DNA of 64,000 nucleotides from Pseudovirgaria hyperparasitica (GCF_010093815.1 NW_022985554.1:466999-530998), one strand, 5' to 3'. Numbered from the stretch's first letter, positions 47,025 to 60,700 are shown. Translations and numbers: made by a program. Notes: generated by a model not told the origin, from the letters alone.

Positions 47025-48999
47025 ATGGCAGCTGTTACGGCGGGTGAGTGAAGCCCAACCAGGATTTCTTCCAAGTCTATGCCGACCAACACTTCATTTC
47101 TATTCCTTCACTTATCACTGCCACACAACACATGACGGTGTTTTCATATTCACTTTGCAATAACATTGCTAATTTGACATCGCTCGCTACAGGGTATGAC
47201 TGGCCCCGTTCATCGCCTATGCAACATTCATCTTCAGACACAGCTTCACCGGTTTTCCCAGAAAGACCAATACGGCCCCTACCAAAACGTCGTCTTAGAA
47301 ATCGACTGTCTCCCGAGCAAGCTGACTCCATCGTTTTTCCACCTGCACCTCCAAGCTCAGCTCAGTTATTTAGCTTTCCGTACAGTTCGGTAGACAGAGG
47401 GAACAGTGCATCTTTTAGACCTCCACGAGCGAGCCAGCATCAACATACCTGCAACTGTGGCCATCATAATTCAGATATAGAAAGCGAGTACGAGGAAGAT
47501 CATCCAATATCCTACGATTCGTCTCCCACAGCGGACAGAAGCTTTCTGAGCGCCCGATCTAATAACAAAGGCCCGGCTATCACCAAGGCTCTCTCGACGA
47601 CGTCTTCAGCGGATGGGTACGAGTCGTTCGAGAATACGAATAACAAGAAAAAACGCAAGATACCAAATACAAGCAGCAGTAGTAGCCAGCAGACAAATCT
47701 GTCGGCAGAGATGGCTGGTATGGGTCTTTCACCTAATGGTCGACATGCTGTCGATGATCTTGAAGATGGCCATGTACGTGCATCACCCTCCGCAGCAGCA
47801 GCGACTACTCGAGTGGACATGTCTGGTGCTGGAAGGGGAAGAAATAAAGGCCGTCCACATGGCCAGCGTGTTTCGGGTGCAAATACAGTCAGTATGGGTA
47901 GCGGTTCCAATGGTGCGATGATGCATGGCCAACGTCAGGCGGCCAATGACCCAGGTATGCACGTTCATTGATCCGTATAAACAATATTAACAGCATAGAT
48001 TCACGATCGCAAGGAGGCATCATCTCGACCGCAATTGCTAATGCACAAGCCCAACCGCCTCTAGCTGAAGACGGCATCGGGATCGGGAGCACCAGCCTAC
48101 TCCAGAAGCAGGCGTCACGATCATCCCCGAACGCCGGTCAATTCACCTTCACGGTCGAGTCGGAATCTGCGAATCGGATGGTATGGCCAGGACAGGCTGG
48201 TGCATACCCTCCTGGAGTTGACACTCCTGAGGCTAGACGATTGTATGATGCGAACAGGCAGACTACAGGCAGATCTGCTGTTGACGCTGGCAAACGACCC
48301 GTTCATGAGGGCTCTCATCGCAACATGACCGCACATGGAACTCAAAGTGGCCCTGCTGTCAACGGTGCCTATGGGGCAAAGCAGCAATACGCCGAGCACC
48401 CGCCACCTCATGGTGCAGCTCCCAACCAGCAGGCTCCCTCGCCTAGAAAACCACGTCGTAGCCCTGCTAAACAGTATGAGATCGCCGCGCGTCAGCGGAA
48501 GATTCAACAAGACTTTACCAATTGGCATCATCCACCTCGGAGGGAAGACATGTGGATATGCGAGTTTTGCGAATACGAGGCGATTTTTGGCAGGCCACCT
48601 CGAGCTCTCATATACCAGTATGAGAAGAAAGACAAGCAAGAAAGAAAGAGACTTGCGGAAAAACGGAGGCTTTTGGAGAAGGCTCGGATGAAGGGCAAGA
48701 GGGGTAAGAAGGGAAGCAAGAACTCAAAGGCCAACAACGGCCAACAGACGAATGCAACCAATGCTCATCACACTCAGGTCGGCGATGAGAATATGCGTAC
48801 ACACCCCGATGATCCCTCACAACAAATGACCCAGGAAGAATACTACTCTGATGAATTGGACGACGGAGGTATAGAAAGGCATGATCTTGACTCAGTCGGA
48901 CATCCGCACCACAAAGGACATCGGCCTGCTCCCAACACTGGCCAAGCTCCTGGACCGCCTATAGTAGGTCCTGGGAAAGGGATAGCAAATGGGGCATGA
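47025..48999 (+). CDS. Unknown basic, largely disordered protein with a CxxC-plus-basic-helix C-terminal region
   Basis: Function not recognised. A 19-nt first exon (47025-47043, MAAVTA) joins 47193-47954 and 47999-48999, giving 593 residues. Most of it is low-complexity Ser/Asn/Gly/Pro-rich sequence. An early KRRLRNRLSPEQADS segment, an HTCNCGHH cluster and a KKKRKI basic patch (possible nuclear signal) stand out. Near residue 440 an ordered-looking block begins: WICEFCEYEAIFGRPPRALI followed by a very basic helix (YEKKDKQERKRLAEKRRLLE) and KGKRGKKGSK. This block looks conserved and could bind nucleic acid. Only one CxxC pair is present, so a full zinc finger would need ligands from elsewhere. 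The splice sites are consensus, and the split codons join correctly. Confidence 0.78.
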
Positions 49000-49745
49000 T
49001 GGTTACAAGGGTTGGCTGTTGTTGTAGGCTTGCGTGGAACACTCTTCGTTTGGATGTTCCTCCGCTACTGGTTGACTATAGCTTACAACTGGTCGAAGCA
49101 GTTGTTCTCACTAGACATGGTCCCCTCCAGCTCATTTCCCGGCACCTAAGAAACTGAGCTGTGAGTATACTGGCTTATGGCCATCGGGTCCTCCAGTCAG
49201 CACGCGAGCCGACAGCCTGGCCACCCTGATATAGTAGCCTATTTCCTGTACGTCCCTTTCTTATTCATCTGCGTCCTAGTAGTCCTCGTCCTTTGCATTC
49301 TTGGTTAGGTAGTTCTCGTCATATCCTCATATCACTTCTCCACTCTCTTTAGACTCGTTGCATTGCGTGATGAGCTGGCTGCGCCGTATTCGTCTCGCCC
49401 CCTGGCATGCCACCCATTGCAACACTATGCTTCGGCTCCCAGGCAACCAACCCATGTCACAGTTGAACCAGACATACGACTGACAAGTGAAATACACGTG
49501 ATTGACGGAAGTCAGGTAATGTCGGGATAAGTGCTGTTTGATTCTTCGATCCTTCGATTCTTCGATCAAAAGAGCTGCTTGATACTTCGAAATTCGAATT
49601 GAAAGAGCAAACACGATGGTTCAGGGTTCGTGCAATGGAACAGAAAAGCACCCCAAGCATTGATCAGGGCATTTGAACACGTGGAAGGCCGGAAATCTAT
49701 ATCTCCCTCCCCTTTCCCCGGTTGAGCAGCTCCGCACGCTGAGCT

Positions 49746-49840
49746 AGTCAGTCAGTCAGTCAGTCAGTCAGTCAGTCAGTCAGTCAGTCAGTCAGTCAGT
49801 CAGTCAGTCAGTCAGTCAGTCAGTCAGTCAGTCAGTCAGT
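49746..49840. repeat. (AGTC)n microsatellite running into the gap
   Basis: About 24 perfect tetranucleotide copies, cut off by the run of Ns. Confidence 0.98.
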
Positions 49841-49975
49841 NNNNNNNNNNNNNNNNNNNNNNNNNNNNNNNNNNNNNNNNNNNNNNNNNNNNNNNNNNNN
49901 NNNNNNNNNNNNNNNNNNNNNNNNNNNNNNNNNNNNNNNNNNNNNNNNNNNNNNNNNNNNNNNNNNNNNNNNNNN
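49841..49975. other. Assembly gap (135 N)
   Basis: Unresolved bases directly after the AGTC repeat, most likely an assembly failure in the repeat; true length unknown. Confidence 0.99.
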
Positions 49976-50352
49976 GAGAAAAAAAAAGAGAATTGGATAT
50001 AGTCGTTTTCTAGGGATAGAAGACGAGGGAATTGGAAACGTTGGGGGGGGGGCTTGGTTTTGAGAGAAACCACGAGAGGGCTAGCATTTGTCTTAAAGTA
50101 AGGGGTTTTGTGAATCGTTTTGCGCTAATGAGTGAGTGCTCAAGGCGATTTGGATGACTCTGCTATTTGATGTGATTTGAAGATTTGCGTCTAGGTTTTG
50201 AGAAATAGTATGTAAAGACGACATAGTTTATGTTGAACAAAACGCTTAATGGAGATGAATGCTAGGTGTTGACAGAAACAGGAAGAAACAAAACTACTAT
50301 CGTAATGTGAACAGCCAGCCAGCCAGCCAAGACCTGTCTGTCAGCAGCACAC

Positions 50353-52507
50353 TCAAACCGCCACCTCGCCATTCGCATTCTGGTCCTTCAAGACGTCCGG
50401 ATTCAGAGGCTTACTCGCATCATACCCCAGCTGTTTGACAATGCCCAACCCTTTCGTCCGGCCCTCACGGAACAATATCCTATCGCCAACAGCGAGATAC
50501 TCCGGGCGCTGCACGAAGCGGAAAGCGACAGTCGCGCGGTCGCCCGTGCGGATATAGCTGCGATCGATGTCGATGATCGCACAGGTCTGCGACACGGGTC
50601 CGACGTGCAGCATGGCCTGGTACTTTGTCTTGATGGTAGTAGCGTGGCTGAGGATCAGGACCTCGGCGACGAAGTCGCGGTATACCTTTGGTGCGGCGGC
50701 GGCGGCGTTTTCGGGCTTGTGCAGGACGACCATGCCTTTGCGGACGTCCTTTCGGCGGACGTTGCGGAGGGCGAGCGAGGCGCTTTGGCCGGCGGAGCAG
50801 GCGGGGACGGGGATGCGTTTGCGCTCGATGGAGCGGACTTTTGTGGTTGTGAATTGGCCGAGGGAGTCTGGGCCGACGAGGATGGTGTCGCCGGTGTGGA
50901 TGACGCCGGATTTGACGACGCCGGAGATGACGGTGCCGACGAAGGGGACGGAGAAGGTGTCGTTGACGTGGAATTCGAGGGGGGCGTCGGCGTTGTAGTT
51001 ACCGTGGTGCGGCAGGATGTTGAGGAACATGCGGACGAGATCGAGGGATTGGCCGGTGACGTTGGAGACTTGGAAGATGGGGCAGATGCGGCGGGAGACG
51101 AATTGGGTCTGTCAAATTGTTAGGACGAAGGGGCGGATAAAGGGGGTCTAAAGAGTGCTTACAGCGGTGTTGACGCATTCTTCGCGGTTCTTGATGAACA
51201 CTGGGATTTTGCGAGCACCTTGGGATTTGAGGATTTTAGTCAATTGCGTTATGGTCTGTTCCAAGATATTTGGCGGGCAGATGTCGATTTTGGTTATGAC
51301 CACCATGACTGGGACATTGAGCGCCAAGGCGATACCGAGATGCTCTCTGCATACAGGTTAGCAAGGTGGAGACAAGGGCTGTAAGTACATAAACTTACTT
51401 GCTCATACCGATGAGGCCGTTATTCGCAGCAACCATTAGAAGACAGTAATTCGGCTCGCTGCTAAGCAGACCAAACACAGTGGTTCGTAGATAACGTTCA
51501 TGGCCTGCCAGATCAGTAAAGCTTATCACTTTCGCCTACAGCAAGTCAGGAAAGATGGCGCAACAAGCAAAACCATGACTCACTGATCGTCGTCCAATCT
51601 CCTCCCATGTGAGTTTCCTCCCAGGGACATTAGATGTCACCACATGGCCTTTGGAGTCGAAACCCATAATCTCCATGCCGACCGAGCTAGTTCGACCACT
51701 CTCAATCTCATGTTTATGTCGGAACAGGTTCACACGCGCTTTACCACGGCCATCGTCGAGACCTCCTTTCACCAAAACTCCCAACATGGTACTCTTGCCA
51801 GCATCCACTGCATGTATCTGTCAGCCAATGCAAATCGAAAGGGACACTCTTGAACAAAGCACTCACCATTTCCAACCACCGCAATCCGCGTCTCAATCAC
51901 GTCATCCACCGTCTCTGGCTTCCGACGTATCATCAACTTCCCCGACGAACTCTTATCCTTCGCATTCGCAGGCCCGACATCCTCCTCACCACCCACATTC
52001 CGCGTCATGAGCAATCGACACTCCGCATTCGCCACCACGGCAGCCGCCTCGAGCCGCTCGAGCGCAAAGCCCCAGTCGTCGATGCTGAACCCCATCGAAT
52101 CGCCATTATCCTCCAGACCGAGGTCGAACAGCGTCTCGTTGTGGCCCTCGTCCATGCGCACGGTCAAGTGCTCCGCCAGCGCCCTGACGCATTCCTCCGC
52201 ATCCGTCTGCTTGTCCAGCAGCACCTCCCTCAGCCGGATATGGCTAGATTCCTCGTCGAGACCGAGCTGGTCGATTATGTCGAGCTCGTCGTGCTCTTCG
52301 AGGGGGGGCGCCGGGGCGCCTGGTGCTCGTCGGAGGGTCTGTTGCTTCTGGACGTAGTCGGCGAAGTCGCTGAGGGCCTAGTTGTGCAGAGTGCATTTCA
52401 GCTGCTGTTCTACTGGTGCTTCTTCTCCCCCAACAGGTCATACGTACAGATTCTCCCTTCCGGCGGTCTTGTGGTGTCTGTGGCACCTGTTTGGTGGTTG
52501 GTGCCAT
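50353..52507 (-). CDS. GTPBP1/GTPBP2-like translational GTPase
   Basis: GTPase of the EF-Tu/EF-1A superfamily, GTPBP1/2 branch, linked in animals to ribosome rescue and mRNA turnover. Exons on the minus strand are 52507-52448, 52377-51867, 51807-51584, 51535-51399, 51346-51163 and 51108-50353, giving 623 residues. An N-terminal region of about 180 residues ([25 protein letters not shown]) precedes the G domain. The motifs are G1 GNVDAGKST at 189-197, G3 DLAGHERY from 273 and G4 TKID at 329-332; [14 protein letters not shown] corresponds to switch I. Domains II and III follow ([27 protein letters not shown]). All exon joins keep frame. The start encodes [13 protein letters not shown]; a TATATTTAAA stretch lies only about 20 bp upstream of the ATG. 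Confidence 0.93.
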
Positions 52508-53233
52508 GCTTGCTGTCGTTGGCTCGTGTGTATATTTAAAGTTCGTGCTCAGGTCAACGTTCGTAATATCCGTAAATAGAGTAATATACGAGTTATGTGG
52601 GTGACGTCCATTAAGTTGTGCATCTGCGCAAGACGAGGTTTCAAGGAGGAGGAGGGAATTAGAAACAAATTGGGGCTGTGAGGGCAATCAATGATCTGTT
52701 GATTGCTCCTAGAAAGGTGCACGTTGGAGGCAGCGCAGCTAAATAGATATGTGGAGACTCTAATCGATAGAGGAGTCATTGTGGAGTGACTAGTCATCCA
52801 TGCTTGGGCCGAGTTCCTGCATTGAGATACCGCCTGTTCCCTACGAGCTTGACTCATTACCATGAACATCTACACAACCACAATTAGTAGTAGCGCACAA
52901 ATAGATACAATGAGTGCGGTCTCTCTGCTTGGACATTATTCGACGATCATCATTACAGGTTCACATGTCGTGTTGTAAATGCATAGATTTACACAAGAGG
53001 CAGATGCTTGGCAAACCAGATCGCGAAGATCCCGTTACTATGGAGTAGGCTAGCTACTGCTACTCCTTCCCCCTTCCCAAAACATTTGGTTACCGAACTT
53101 CATGGTAATCATTACATTTGTCGGCCTGTTGGTAGACAGCTCTTCCCTAGTCTCAATGGTCAGGAATCCAAAGACCTGCAATGAATCCAAAGACGGGCAA
53201 TGAGCAGTCAGTCTCTTGCTCGACCTGCTCCCC
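52508..53233. other. Intergenic spacer
   Basis: Promoter of the GTPase gene and 3' UTR of the SET-domain gene. No gene seen. Confidence 0.45.
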
Positions 53234-55579
53234 TCAGCCTATAGTAAAGTGCTTGATAATCTTCTGGTCGTAAGAAGGATCATACGTCTCGTCTTCGCCA
53301 ACAGCTATTCTATAGGCAACCTTGGCGTATCCCTCTGCCTGTATTGCTTTCTTTTCCGCACCACTTGCCCGAAAAGCGGAGCGTACATGCTGGAAAGCCT
53401 CGACTACGTGATCCAAAAAGTGGCCCCAAGTAACGACACGGAATTCAACATCCGATGCTTCGAAGCCTGTCACGACGAAGCCAAGTGATTCGAGCGCGCT
53501 CTTGCCGTGCACCAGAGCGTCCATATACTTCTTGTCTTGGATGAGGAAGCGTGTCAGGGCCAGTTGCGGGTCAAATATTTTCACACGTGGAACGGCGCTT
53601 GTTGGCTGCGGATATGTCTTCTGCAGAGCATCCAGTGTCCGCTGGATATTGCGAATTGTATCAGGATGATTTAGAGCTAAATCGAAATCTCGCTCTAGCC
53701 TCTTGTGAATCTGTTGTCGCTGCTTCGTGGTCGCTGGCTTGGTCGTTTTGGTGTCAAGACAGATGGTGCACTCGCAACGGAAGCCCCAGTGCTCAAATAC
53801 ATTTTCAAGCTTCTTTGCAGGTCTGTAGGTGAAGAGGATCTCGGCGCCGGGCTCGAGATCTCTGGTTGCGCGGACTACCATCATGTCACCAATGAAGGAC
53901 CTGTGCGCGTTACTACGACAAGAGTGATTGATGTAGGACGCCTTGATCCAAAAACCGGAGCTGTGGTGCACACTATCTTCTTTTCGACTCGCCGCCATCA
54001 TTGTGTCTTTCCATATGCCGATGCTAGAGTCTGGGCAGCCAAAGACATTGAGTGTCATGATACGCTCGACGAGGAAGCTGTGAGCAAGTGTCAGTACAAG
54101 GCTTGTGTTGAGAAGTTTTCTTTAGAAGTATACATACGTATCGACAATTGGTTTATCATCGACAAATGGTGTGCTGGGCGACTCATACTGGCCATGAAAC
54201 AATGTCTTGAATGCTGGTGCGCGAGATGGATTACACCATAGCTTTCGAACCAGTTTTGTCAAGAGATCAGCTTGCGTGCCCAAGAAACCTTGGTTTGTTT
54301 CAATGTTCATCAACAGAGAGATCTTCGAAGTGTCTCGATTCACCACGGACCCTTCTGATTCGGCGTATGCGTAGCCAAATGCCTTCTCACACAGAAGCAG
54401 GTCGCCAGCCTTGATGGCCTGAGTAGCGAACAGACCGCGCCCTTTGGATGCAGTCTGCCGCACCTCGACAGGCCCAGTGAACGTAGCATGATTCAACTGA
54501 GGAGGGCGCATAGTTCGAGCTAAAGCCTGCATTCTCTTGAAAGGATAGATGCCGGTTGTTTGCTCCGTGATCCTATCACGCGCTCTTGCTAGGGCAGTTG
54601 GACCATCGCTGTCATTAGAGAAGGCGGAGCAGAATAGCTCGAGAGTCTGGCAGCATTCATCGTATCGTTCAAGATTGTAGAGAGTATCAGCAGCACGGAA
54701 GAGTGCCTTGTTGTTAGGCTGTGCACCAAAGGATGGAAACCCCGTGTCAAGAAGCGCTGCATCGAACTGTCCAGTCTTCAGATATGCTAGCGCTCGATTT
54801 CTTTTGAGCATGGCAAGCTCCTCTTCCGTGACATTTTCATGGTCAATACCCTCGGAGTAGCTGCACGAGTTAGCTGTCAGGCATATCCGAAGTCTCGAAA
54901 GAGGAGTTTCTTACAAATCGATGGCCTCATGGTAACGCTTCTGTGCCACTGCATCATTGCCTTTCTTCTTTAAGGCCTGCACCGAGGCTTTCACCTTTAG
55001 CATTCGAGATCGCCACTTGGCAGGTACCATGGAGTCGTCATGTTTGGTCCAGACGATGTCCGACAGATGGTCCACGCGAAGGCCGTATCGACCATCTGAC
55101 GTGGCCTTGAAGTAAGGCTCCTTGACGATCAGGACTGTACCTTGGCCAAAGAAATCGGTTGCTCTCCGAACTTCCTCGTCCTCCTGTTGATAGATCATCA
55201 GCAGTACCACGTCATCTTTCTCATCTTCCGTAATTGCCATGATAGCACTCATCCTGTTAGGCGGGGTTATGGTCCTCAGAGTGAGGAATCTGCCGCGATG
55301 ATGAGTCTCGAGCTGGAGGTCCTTGATGAAGATAGGTGTCAAATCGACAATGGATGTGGCACAAGGTGCGTAAGCTGGCGGTACGAAGGACGAATGGATT
55401 TCGTGTTGTCGACTCTGCATCACCGTCGAAAGGTATCCCATCATGAAAGTGTTATACGCCTCATCTCGCGATTCGCGGTTGTGCAGTCGCTGACCACGAC
55501 GCGACTGAGCTTTATGAAGCAGCTGCCTCTGCGCCTCCAGCGCCTTCATGTATGGTCCCAGGAAAGTATTTGAATCCAT
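53234..55579 (-). CDS. TPR and SET-domain protein (SMYD-like lysine methyltransferase)
   Basis: Exons on the minus strand are 55579-54915, 54860-54138 and 54077-53234, giving 743 residues. After an N-terminal fungal-specific region, a TPR-like helical segment lies at about 200-330 (KKKGNDAVAQKRYHEAI, then RNRALAYLKTGQFDAALLD). The SET domain is split as in SMYD proteins: the N-flank GRGLFATQ at about 362-369 and the core YINHSC at 511-516, followed by DLEPGAEILFTY and a cysteine-bearing post-SET CECTIC. There is no MYND finger between the SET halves. A helical C-terminal domain (ALVHGKSALESLGF) ends the protein. NHSC and GxG residues needed for S-adenosylmethionine binding are present, so it should be an active methyltransferase; the substrate is unknown. 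Confidence 0.92.
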
Positions 55580-55922
55580 GATATAGGTGCTCTAGAGTTC
55601 GTCTGAGTTGGGTGAAGGAGAGGTGTTCAGAGACAGGATCAGGCTGGCTATATATATAATGAAATAGATCACATGACAGAGGTAAAGAACTTGTCTTGCG
55701 ATCATGCACTGAACAATCATACGAGGTTGATGTATAGAAGGAAACACATACGCAAACGCACAGATGTTTAAAAACGAAACTCTGAACCACCTTTGAGTAT
55801 TTCCATAGCAAAGTCGTGATTGCTGTTCACCTGCTGGATGTGCTGTATTTGTTACAATCCCTGCGTGTGAAATTAGTGGTTGAAAACTGCATTCGCCGAG
55901 TTTCGCGCGTCGAATGGCATTT
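55580..55922. other. Short intergenic gap
   Basis: 343 bp holding the SET gene's promoter and the transporter's 3' end, both on the minus strand; a TATATATA run at about 55650-55657 is a possible core promoter element. Confidence 0.35.
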
Positions 55923-57738
55923 TCACTCGTCCTCCACTCGGAGCACGTAGCTTCCAAACTCCCTCGCCGACACACCCTTCTCGAACAACAGATCAAGCTC
56001 CTCGAACGTCCTCCCACGCGTTTCCGGAATTCGAAAGTACGCCCACGCAAGACAGATTGCTGCCAGCCCGCCAAAGAAGAACCCCAGCTTCCCGCGCAGA
56101 TTCGCCTCGTCCGGCGCGATCATAAACGGTATTGCAACCGTCATGGCTATTCCAAGAACGGCCTGAACAGCCGTCGCCACAGCAATAGTCTTCGCTCGCA
56201 CCTTCGTCGCGGAGCATTCGCAGATAATCACGAAACAGATCGGCCCGACGCTGATGCCGTAGAAGAAATTCCACACGAGCATTAGCGCAGATTGTGCCCA
56301 GATGATACCCGTGTTCGTTTCGCGGCTCGGCACGCAATCGAGGACGCCGATGATAAGCTGAATGATGGCGAGCATGGCCAGTCCGGAATTGTAGATAGTA
56401 CGCCGGCCAACGCGTACCATCAGCGCGAACGAGATGAGCGTACCGATAAAGCCAACACCCAGGAAGCCGATAGACATATCGAAGGCCTTGTCTGTTGACA
56501 GGCCAGCCTGTACGAAGAAGTACGTGCCATAGTTGATGAGGTAGATGCCACTTAGCACCTGTGTCGCATATACGCCGATAGATATCTCAGTACGGCGCAA
56601 GTTGATGCGCCGGAAACAGTCCCAGTATGTGCTTCCCGCCTCCATCTCCTGCTCCAGTCGATCCGTTTCAATGATCATAGCGAGTGTGTTTTTAACGTTC
56701 ACGCGCGGCGAGGCGAGACGGCGAAGGGATTTCTCAGCTTCTTCGAATCGTTCCTGGCGCGCAAGCCACCAGGGCGATTCCGGCGCAAAGGGTATTCCAG
56801 GCAGGATGATTGCAATCCAAACCCATTGCAGGGCAAAAGGGATGCTATATGCCCAATGGCTGTCCAGCTTGCTAGTTCCTGCGGCGACTCCGTTCGCGAT
56901 GAGTTGTCCGATAACGAAGCATAGGTTGATATAGCTCGTCAGTTGGCCTCGAATGGCTACGGGACAGACTTCCGAGGCATAGGCTGGAGCAATGACGACG
57001 TATGCTCCCAGAATGAGACCTCCTAGAAGCTCCCCCACGAGAAGGACAGGCAATGAGCGAGCGAAGAATTGGATGAAGACGCAGCCACATGTACCCATGA
57101 CACATACCGCAAAGGTTTTGCGGCGACCATACCATTCCATAGGGTACGCCGAAAAGAGAGCGCCGACGCATTGGCCGATAGGATTGCCCATAGAAAGACC
57201 CGATTGCCAAGGTGCAGAAATGATATACTTATAACCACATCAGCGAGTGTGCATCTCACAATGAAAGTAGTCCTTCCTACAATGCATATGCGGACAGAGT
57301 ACTTACCTCGCCCTTGAATTCATATCCAAAGTCCCGCTGAAACGCTGGGACAGCGTACAGGTTTCCAAGCAGCTGCGGATCAAACGCAAGCATAATAACC
57401 CCTAGCGAGAAAAAGACCGACCAGCCGATTGCTTTTGGATACAGCTTCACAGCCTCGACAAAGCCCATTTGGTGCTCAGCATCGAGCGCATCCCGGACGT
57501 TATCATCCTTCATGAGACCTTGCGGAGTGTATGCCTCCTCCACAACAGCTCCATGATGCTGTTCAACGTCCTTCGCGCCCATGATACCGTTCAAGGAGTC
57601 CACGCTCTCCGTCTCGTTTTCGTCGTCACCTTCCTGGTCTGCGTTAGATTGTAGAAGCGGTTGCGTTTGTTCTTGCTCTGGGGCACAGCGGTCAGATATA
57701 GTTTGTCGAGAGAATGGAACCCCCCTCATGGCCGGCAT
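55923..57738 (-). CDS. MFS sugar transporter, maltose/alpha-glucoside permease type
   Basis: Proton-linked sugar importer of the plasma membrane. Exons on the minus strand are 57738-57307 and 57227-55923, giving 578 residues. A hydrophilic N-terminus of about 95 residues precedes 12 predicted helices. Sugar-transporter signatures are present: YGRRK in loop 2-3, PESPWWLARQ after helix 6, VGRRTIY in loop 8-9 and PETRGRTFEELD after helix 12. AYASEVCPVAIRGQLTSYIN is typical of the Mal11/alpha-glucoside permease branch. The substrate cannot be fixed from sequence. The intron (57228-57306) joins FKGE to YIISAPWQ in frame. No glycosidase or regulator sits beside it, so this is not a MAL-type cluster within the window. 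Confidence 0.93.
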
Positions 57739-60700
57739 GTAAGGGTAGTATCATAACGTCTCTTCTATGGGTCCCTTGTTGATCTGGTTATCTCTCGGGA
57801 TGCCTATCGCATCGTCGGTTGACGTCGCGGAAGAGCCGCCCAACTGGCCGAGACCAAGCCAGCAACGGCAAGTGGATCGCTAGATAGGGCTAGCCCGATA
57901 GGGGTGTAATGGACTAAGTCCGTCCAGTCATGTGTTTTGCCTTTGTTTATCACGGCCTCACAACTAAAATATACACACCAACATCCTGTTTTTACCTGCA
58001 ATCAAAGTCCTACACTCATAACAGGGACGTGAAGTGATTCGCCCAAATATGAATATTTTCTATTCAGGCGCTCATAGCATGTTGCGTCAGCCAATGCTGA
58101 CGGCATGCCAGGCTCACCAGATCAAGAAGCAAGCATATACCTACTCTGTTATTCCTGTTGGCATAGACTGCAATTCACTGCGAGCTTGTTTCACGCGTGC
58201 AAAAGTCATTGGAAGATGAATATGTAGGGACACCTCAATTTGATATCATCGCGCTAAAGAAAGTAGTCGCGTTGGAGGCGTGATGAGCATTAGTGGAACA
58301 TAGGTTGTTACCTTCAAACTGGAGTTGAGCTACCCTCGGTTTCACTGACTATGTGGAATTTTCTTCTTCTCCTCGCGGAGGTTTGGTGATACTTCCTGGA
58401 TAGATGCATTGCTATATTGTGCAGCCAGTGTAGAGGTTGGGGGCTCTATGTTCTTCGTGCCGGCTGATGCCACTATAATTGATTGATGGGAGATAGCCGT
58501 ACTGTATCTAACAAGTGCGAGTTATGCTGTGGTGCACAGTTAACAGTATCGGTGGCTGGCATTCGAGAGCTGATAGCGCTAAGCGCACGAAGGATCGAGT
58601 AGTTCAGTTGTCGGATTGCAATGATTGCAGGAGAGAGTCCAGATAAACATGCGTCACAAAGAATGTCGTACTGACGAACTCCTCTCCACCACAGACTCTT
58701 TGTCGTATCTTCATCGGAAGTTATAGGAATTCTCCATAGAACGTGACTATAACTACTTAGCTAGACCAGAGCCACAACTTCTATCGAAATGTAAGCTGGG
58801 CCCAAATCATCGGCGTTACATGCTCCAGTAAGCAGGCGCAATGCCAGGTTGAAAGCGTCGACGGAACGATCTTCTCGGCCAACGAGACACATGTGCACCA
58901 TCAACCCAAGATCGCGCAGAGACACGGCCGGAAAGACTCTGTCTGCGGTCACCTCGAATTTATAACGCAGTGCAGAAATGCAACGGAATGGGAATCAAGG
59001 CAACCTCGCACTTCAACCACCTCGGTGTGCCTCCGTCACCTAGGAAGGAACCACAGTCGGATCTACGACATTCAAGGCGTAAGCCTCCCTCTGCATCGGA
59101 GGGGTAGCGGCTTGCTATCGGTGCCACGGGCTGTGATTGGACCTTGTTAAGGTCATGGTGATACGAAGATGTTGCTCAGCACGAGATCTCTCCTGTGATC
59201 TGGCAAATGCTACCAGAAAGGTCGTCGCGACTTACAGATGCAGGATACAAAGCATCATGTGCTGTCTACGGACGTGGAAGACACCTGTGGTATGTTCTCG
59301 ACCTGACCCGAAGACGTTACGGGAAACACGAATGGGGGACGTGGGCCTATCGTGGTACAGCACACGCAATCGCTCCTCTCTAACGTCGGAGACGGAACTT
59401 GGGCATGGAGGCCGTGCTGGGTATGTCTACGATCTAGATGTAAGTAATTTGTAGTGCAGAGTCGATGCAGGTGGGACAAAGTCTCGCATATTATGCACAG
59501 GACCAGAAATGAACGCGTTGTCTGTGTCTTTGCCAGGTCAACGCGTCGTCCAGTAGCCTTAGCTCATGCAGTTGTTGAGGACATGAATTGAGCAATTGTG
59601 GAAACCGAAGAGGTCACATTGAATCGTGAAACCACGTTCAATGTTATATGCGATTGACCGTAGGCCATAATTCTGGTGGACCTGGTTTTCGAAAATCTCA
59701 GGTGATAGCTGCGAATGTGGAGTTTCGTGTCCCTGGATAGAAATATGAGCTCAATAACAGATCCAAGACACGATCTACAACTGGCCTAATCTGCCGAATG
59801 CAGGCTCGAGTACGACTAGACATGAAAAGTATAACAGAGGCATAGAAAAATTGCGGTCTGTATCTCTATTTTCTCCCGCGTGCTACAGGCGTCGCGAACA
59901 AGGTCATGCAGTTGTGAGTCGAAAGGGCGGTGGACCGAAAGAGGTGAGATGAAGTGACGCCAATGGAACGATACTACCAGAGCGAGACGAGGACTAATTT
60001 GTGAATAGGGAGGTGTCATACATAGAACTGTTCATTAAGTTCCTCAGTATTACAATACCATGGAGAGTAGATCTGGCGGGCATATGCAAGCGATGCCGCC
60101 TATTTCTGGAGACCTGTTGTGATAGATTATCATAGGGATAATAAATATCAGAACGAGAACTTTTTTCAGAGGAAACCGAACTGTCGTTATTGAATTGCCG
60201 AATGGCTATGCAATCAGGTATTGCTCGGAGAAAGGGCACCTCGCTCACCAATGTGAGATCGACCAGGAAGACAATGGAGGCATTCGGTCAACTACGAAAT
60301 CAGCGCAAGTATCATAGTGTTCAGGGCTCTTCCGTGCTTTCTACCAGCGTCTCCCTAATCTGCCAGTGCTGGACTTTAGGCTTTTGTGGCGCCCTTAGTC
60401 GGCTACAGGTACCGTTCGGCATCGAGGGAAATACGTGTTGAAGGTCCGCAGTGTTATTGATTTTGCAATCAATGCTGCTACTAAACGTCACGATTTAGAT
60501 GGAGTGTTGCTTAAATACACACTCGGTTCCAAGAACAGGACAGCTTTTACAGAATGGTCATCGGGGAGACCAGATACATCCGGTTATTCTTCTGTTCGGT
60601 AAGATATAGAGTATTCGTCCGGAAGCTGAACGGTTGCGATAATTAGTGGTCAACTCGGCAGGACACAACTTGTAACTTGCGAGTCTCATGTGTTACACGT

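Larger units (their letters stand above)
49000..50352. other. Spacer with microsatellite and assembly gap
   Basis: Lies between the unknown gene (+) and the GTPase (-). It holds short TTCGAT-type repeats at 49540-49568, an (AGTC)n run and the N gap. No gene seen on either side of the gap; whatever the true sequence under the gap contains cannot be judged. Confidence 0.5.
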
